From positions 1 through 17,979 of the forward strand of contig CAYPPG010000104.1 of assembly GCA_964412555.1 (NCBI GenBank): DNA of 17,979 bases. The letters are read 5' to 3'. The stretch comes from CAYPPG01 sp964412555. Lineage in GTDB: Bacteria; Hinthialibacterota; Hinthialibacteria; Hinthialibacterales; Hinthialibacteraceae. This document shows positions 15,316 through 17,979 of this stretch, piece after piece (position 1 is the first letter of the stretch; the number at the start of each line of letters is the position of its first letter). Below the pieces are notes generated by a model. That model did not search any database. It saw only the letters and a program-made list of their open reading frames with translations, and was not told the DNA's origin. The position numbers and the translations under genes were made by a program.

Positions 15316-16707
15316 TCAAGTGTTTTTTTGAGCCGAAACGACTTGTGTTCCGTCAATTTCTCCCGATTGGCGCAATACTGTCGTTAATAAGGCAGGACCG
15401 AATAGTTGATTCAACACCACGGATAGAATGACCACTCCCAAAACCATATCCGCGTGAGGGCTTGGATAAATCAAGATATAATCGACTACCAAAGCGATAG
15501 CCACGCCGCCTTGCGGAATCATGGCAAGTCCGAGCCGCTGCATGTTTTTTTTCTCACTTTTCAAAAAAAGTGAATTGGCTAGTTTCATTCCAACATACAA
15601 TCCCATGATACGGAATAGACAATACAGTAACGATATCATGATCACGACAGGTATGATAACCGGCCACATGGCGCCGACGAGAATCATAAACACAACAAAA
15701 AAGGGCTTTTCTTGTTCCGTCATGAGATTGGAGACACGTCCCCGGGAAAAGTTGGGTAGATTGGTCAAGGTCAATCCCATCACAAAATTGACGAACAAAG
15801 GTGACAAATGCAAATAAGTAGCCAAACCAGCGGAAAAAATAACCGCCCCGGAAAAAACCAGAAGCATCTCATTGTTTTGCATCCGTTTGCTTGTCAAATA
15901 ATGAAGAATCCATCCTAAAAGAATTCCTAAGAGAATGGTCAGAGTGAGCCACATAAAACCATTCATAATCGGGGGAATGAACGATTGTTCGGGAATCTCC
16001 ATTTCAGACCAGAGCAACTCCGTTTTTGTTGTTGATTGTGGTAACTCGCTCGTTATGGCTTTGGAAGTGGGAACTCGACGTATATTCGCGACATTCGAAA
16101 CATGAAACAGGCAATACCAAAATCCCATTCCGAGTAACGCGAAAGGAGTGCGAATATCGGTCAACAACTGAAGCATTTTGGTTGCTTCTCCTCTGGCGTC
16201 TGCGGAACGTTTGAGCAAAGCCAGAGAAGAATACGTTGAAGAAGTAGCAGCCCATCCCAAAATAAAGCAGAAACTGACTTTTGCCAACTGTGGATACACA
16301 AAAAGTGCATTATCCTCATTCAAAGGGCCGGGGATGGAAAACAAAAAGAAATATCGGATAAGATAGAGGGAAATACCTACGAACAAAAAGGTGATGAGTG
16401 AAATTGTAATCCCAATTTTCCATATATGTGGAGAAATTCTCTGTATAATCTGACGATCGAACTGCAAACCGATCAATAAACCGATCCACCCAAGCCCGAG
16501 ACTGAGAATCGGTGTCAATTGATTGAGGGCTTCTTGTGTAAGAACATCGGTTCCGTGCGGTCCTAAAATCAATCCGATAAACAAATACTCGGTACCCGCA
16601 AACATAATATAGCGGAATCCGAGTGAAAATTCACTTCGGAACAAGGTAAGCCGCGAACTGATGAAGCCGATCAGCAAAACGATCACAAAACCGAAAATAA
16701 AATTCAT
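15316..16707 (-). CDS. Cation/proton antiporter (Na+/H+ exchanger fold), first of a tandem pair
   Basis: A 463-residue polytopic membrane protein of the same superfamily as its downstream neighbour but clearly diverged. FIGLILGPHGTDVL (43-56) and LGLGWIGLLIGLQFD (70-84) are N-terminal TM features. LGWAATSSTYSSLALLKRSAD (150-170) matches the ion-site helix, and LLTDIRTP (181-188) gives Thr183-Asp184 at the transport carboxylate. A hydrophilic insertion of about 40 residues (about 200-240), absent from the other copy, follows. IPQGGVAIALV and LNQLFGPALLTTVLRQSGEIDG close the protein. There is no regulatory RCK domain. SD GGAGAG lies about ten bases before the ATG. It is co-transcribed with the second antiporter and may form a heteromer with it, since both end in QSGEI; this is inference. 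Its promoter must lie in the repeat-rich gap upstream. Confidence 0.88.
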   Translation of the reverse strand: MNFIFGFVIVLLIGFISSRLTLFRSEFSLGFRYIMFAGTEYLFIGLILGPHGTDVLTQEALNQLTPILSLGLGWIGLLIGLQFDRQIIQRISPHIWKIGITISLITFLFVGISLYLIRYFFLFSIPGPLNEDNALFVYPQLAKVSFCFILGWAATSSTYSSLALLKRSADARGEATKMLQLLTDIRTPFALLGMGFWYCLFHVSNVANIRRVPTSKAITSELPQSTTKTELLWSEMEIPEQSFIPPIMNGFMWLTLTILLGILLGWILHYLTSKRMQNNEMLLVFSGAVIFSAGLATYLHLSPLFVNFVMGLTLTNLPNFSRGRVSNLMTEQEKPFFVVFMILVGAMWPVIIPVVIMISLLYCLFRIMGLYVGMKLANSLFLKSEKKNMQRLGLAMIPQGGVAIALVVDYILIYPSPHADMVLGVVILSVVLNQLFGPALLTTVLRQSGEIDGTQVVSAQKNT

Positions 16708-16792
16708 AAACGGATTTCTCTCCGAGATTCTCCGATACTTATACTATTGCCAGTAGAATTCCGGCGGTACACTCGTTTCTGAAAAACGGATA

Positions 16793-16819
16793 GCAAGGGT
16801 AAGCAAAGTCTACCCTTGC
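16793..16819. repeat. Inverted repeat, 9-bp stem
   Basis: GCAAGGGTA (16793-16801) and TACCCTTGC (16811-16819) are perfect reverse complements around the nine-base spacer AGCAAAGTC. A related string, GGCAAGGGGGTAGA, recurs at about 16855-16868 and pairs through GGTAGA/TCTACC (16863-16882), as if two diverged copies of the element lie side by side. Confidence 0.6.
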
Positions 16820-16893
16820 CGGATAATGTTTCACTGCCAGGGCAGACCTGACGAGGCAAGGGGGTAGACGCATTGATCTACCTTCTACATAGT

Positions 16894-16921
16894 GTAGGGA
16901 CGGTTCGCGAACCGCTCCTAC
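16894..16921. repeat. 28-bp near-perfect palindrome
   Basis: GTAGG and CCTAC enclose the perfect 14-base palindrome CGGTTCGCGAACCG (16901-16914). Only one mismatch and one G-T wobble occur in the two 14-base arms, with no loop. Similar GTAGGG...CCCTAC palindromes occur as dispersed intergenic repeats in several uncultured-bacterium genomes, by recollection. No T-run follows. Confidence 0.7.
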
Positions 16922-17106
16922 CATATCTACTTCCTACGTAGTGTTGGGGCAATTTTTTGTGATTGCCTGATAATGTTGTGTCTTTACCATGAGCATGGAT
17001 TCCGAGGCGGTCGTTGACGGCTTGCCCTGATTATCTGTGTTATGGTAAAACAAGCGTATCACTTGCCCCATTGATGCATGCGGGAAAGTATCTTTACCTA
17101 CACTGT

Positions 17107-17139
17107 GAAGTTGGGCGAGGCTTTGCCTCGCCCAACTTC
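17107..17139. repeat. 15-bp perfect hairpin downstream of elbB
   Basis: GAAGTTGGGCGAGGC (17107-17121) and its exact reverse complement (17125-17139) flank the loop TTT. It lies 26 bases beyond the elbB stop on the minus strand, so it may stall or end transcription or protect the mRNA end. The flanking bases lack a T-run, so a standard Rho-independent terminator is not supported. REP-like repeat is the safest description. Confidence 0.7.
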
Positions 17140-17165
17140 GATAGAAAATAATCAACAATATACTC

Positions 17166-17831
17166 TCAGGCCATTTCCAGAACTTTTTGTACTAACTTTT
17201 CGATTCCTTCCGCGACTTTGGAAATTGTCGGTCCCAACATATAAGCGGGGGTCGACACGATTTTGTTTTTGGCATCCACCGCGATTTCGTTGACAGCTGC
17301 CGGTTGATTGGTTGCCCCCATTTCCCGTAAGGCGCCTGCTGTCGCTGCATCGGAACCAATGGTCAACGTTGGCGTAACAGTCGAATCTCCTTTAAATGCA
17401 CGAGCAATCAAAGCCGGAGCGATACAGAGCGCTCCGATGACTTTTCCCTTTGCATGAGCATCCTGAATTATACGTTCTACATCCGGTCCGATCTGGCAAT
17501 TTGGACCTTCTGTTGCCAGCGTGCATAGGTTCTTTGCCGCTCCGAATCCACCTGGAAAAACAATTGCATCGAATTGATCCATATTCAATTCAGTCAATGG
17601 CGCAATCTCTCCACGAGCAATACGTGCCGATTCGGTCAAAACATTTCGTGTTTCTCCCTCGACCGGTTGTTGTGCTCGATGATCGATCACATGCATTTGT
17701 GGCCGGTCCGGCGCAAAACAGCGGATTTCCGCTCCTGCTTTGTCAAGATACAGCAGTGTCAACACCGCTTCGTGTATTTCGGATCCGTCAAAGACTCCAC
17801 ATCCTGAAAGGACTACTGCAACACGTTTCAT
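17166..17831 (-). CDS. elbB: ElbB, DJ-1/PfpI-like isoprenoid-associated glyoxalase
   Basis: A 221-residue protein that follows the ElbB (enhancing lycopene biosynthesis protein 2) pattern along its whole length: VVLSGCGVFDGSEIHEAVL (6-24), CFAPDRPQMHVIDH (38-51), ETRNVLTESARIARGEI (60-76), VFPGGFGAAKNL (91-102) and the nucleophile elbow GALCIAPAL (133-141) with Cys136. The family belongs to the DJ-1/PfpI class I amidotransferase-like fold. Glyoxalase activity is reported for the E. coli protein, and it was first noted for raising lycopene yield; its true role is unclear. It acts in the cytoplasm. AAAGGAG about ten bases before the ATG supports the start, and a TTGACA -35 lies upstream. It appears monocistronic. 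Confidence 0.95.
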   Translation of the reverse strand: MKRVAVVLSGCGVFDGSEIHEAVLTLLYLDKAGAEIRCFAPDRPQMHVIDHRAQQPVEGETRNVLTESARIARGEIAPLTELNMDQFDAIVFPGGFGAAKNLCTLATEGPNCQIGPDVERIIQDAHAKGKVIGALCIAPALIARAFKGDSTVTPTLTIGSDAATAGALREMGATNQPAAVNEIAVDAKNKIVSTPAYMLGPTISKVAEGIEKLVQKVLEMA

Positions 17832-17875
17832 GTTTCCGGTTCTCCTTTCTTGATTGTACCCATAATTTCAAAATC

Positions 17876-17904
17876 ACTATTACTCTCACTATCCAAAATG
17901 TCAA
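17876..17904 (-). promoter_or_regulatory. Candidate sigma70 promoter of elbB
   Basis: On the minus strand a perfect -35 TTGACA (17904-17899) is followed after 17 bases by AATAGT (17881-17876), or after 16 bases by TAATAG. The -10 is weak. The site is about 45 bases before the elbB ATG and 11 bases from the 25-bp palindrome. Confidence 0.5.
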
Positions 17905-17914
17905 CATATGAATT

Positions 17915-17973
17915 TTGTGGTGCGGACCTCTGGTCTGCATAAAACACGTGCAGACCAGAGGTCCGCACCACAA
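17915..17973. repeat. 25-bp perfect inverted repeat at the window edge
   Basis: The left arm 17915-17939 (starting TTGTGGTGCGGACC) and right arm 17949-17973 (ending GGTCCGCACCACAA) are exact reverse complements over 25 bases around the nine-base loop TAAAACACG. Such length without a mismatch indicates a mobile-like or REP-type intergenic element, or a recently copied repeat. No transposase is seen. Confidence 0.85.
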
Positions 17974-17979
17974 TCATTT

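Larger units (their letters stand above)
16708..17165. other. Intergenic gap rich in inverted repeats
   Basis: The 458 bases between the antiporter start and the elbB stop contain no supported gene. They contain a cluster of palindromes (listed separately), the repeated octamer TCTTTACC at 16981 and 17091, and TTTACCAT (16983-16990) with its reverse complement ATGGTAAA (17042-17049). Two similar strings, TTCTACATAGTGTAGGG near 16884 and CTTCCTACGTAGTGTTGG near 16928, suggest diverged copies of one repeat unit. A possible antiporter promoter -10 (TATAAG on the minus strand) is near 16739. Confidence 0.6.

Noticed and set aside
16708..17165. CRISPR array or tandem-repeat locus
   Set aside because: The repeats are different inverted repeats at irregular spacing, not identical direct repeats with unique spacers.

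Overview
The window looks like chromosomal DNA of an uncultured, moderately AT-rich bacterium. It encodes a full-length DnaA, an ElbB homologue, a UbiB-like kinase and a YgfZ-like folate-binding protein, all read with normal bacterial start sites and Shine-Dalgarno (SD) sequences. Gene order around dnaA is not canonical (no dnaN or recF), caspase-like and B12/radical-SAM genes are present, and intergenic gaps carry long palindromes. These fit a candidate-phylum or environmental lineage better than a model proteobacterium or firmicute, but the phylum cannot be fixed from the sequence alone. There is no tRNA, rRNA, CRISPR array, transposase or phage gene.

Layout. 1-2485 (+): a small CoA-binding Rossmann protein, then an ABC1/UbiB atypical kinase with a membrane tail. 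2600-3577 (-): a YgfZ/GcvT-like protein whose upstream region holds a strong Fur-box-like palindrome. 3640-4626: a roughly 1-kb non-coding, AT-rich stretch with two adjacent DnaA boxes, leading into dnaA (4627-6018) and its strong terminator. 6200-9370 (+): a tight three-gene cluster of GlmU-like nucleotidyltransferase, ParA-family ATPase and O-methyltransferase. 9389-10795 (-): a B12-binding radical SAM protein. 11121-13955 (+): an alpha/beta hydrolase followed 14 bases later by a caspase-family protease, whose C-terminal half continues in the +1 frame. 13963-16707 (-): two tandem, divergent but related cation/proton antiporters. 16708-17165: a gap packed with inverted repeats. 17166-17831 (-): elbB, preceded by a candidate promoter and a 25-bp perfect palindrome at the window edge.

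How the genes may work together. The most suggestive unit is the hydrolase plus caspase pair. It carries two potentially toxic or processing enzymes in one operon, and the C-terminal beta and helical part of the caspase is separated by an apparent frameshift. The NTase-ParA-methyltransferase cluster is also compact and of no recognised pathway. The dnaA upstream region could be an autoregulatory region or part of an origin. The antiporter pair probably acts as one transport unit, because both proteins share the same C-terminal QSGEI motif and are co-transcribed.
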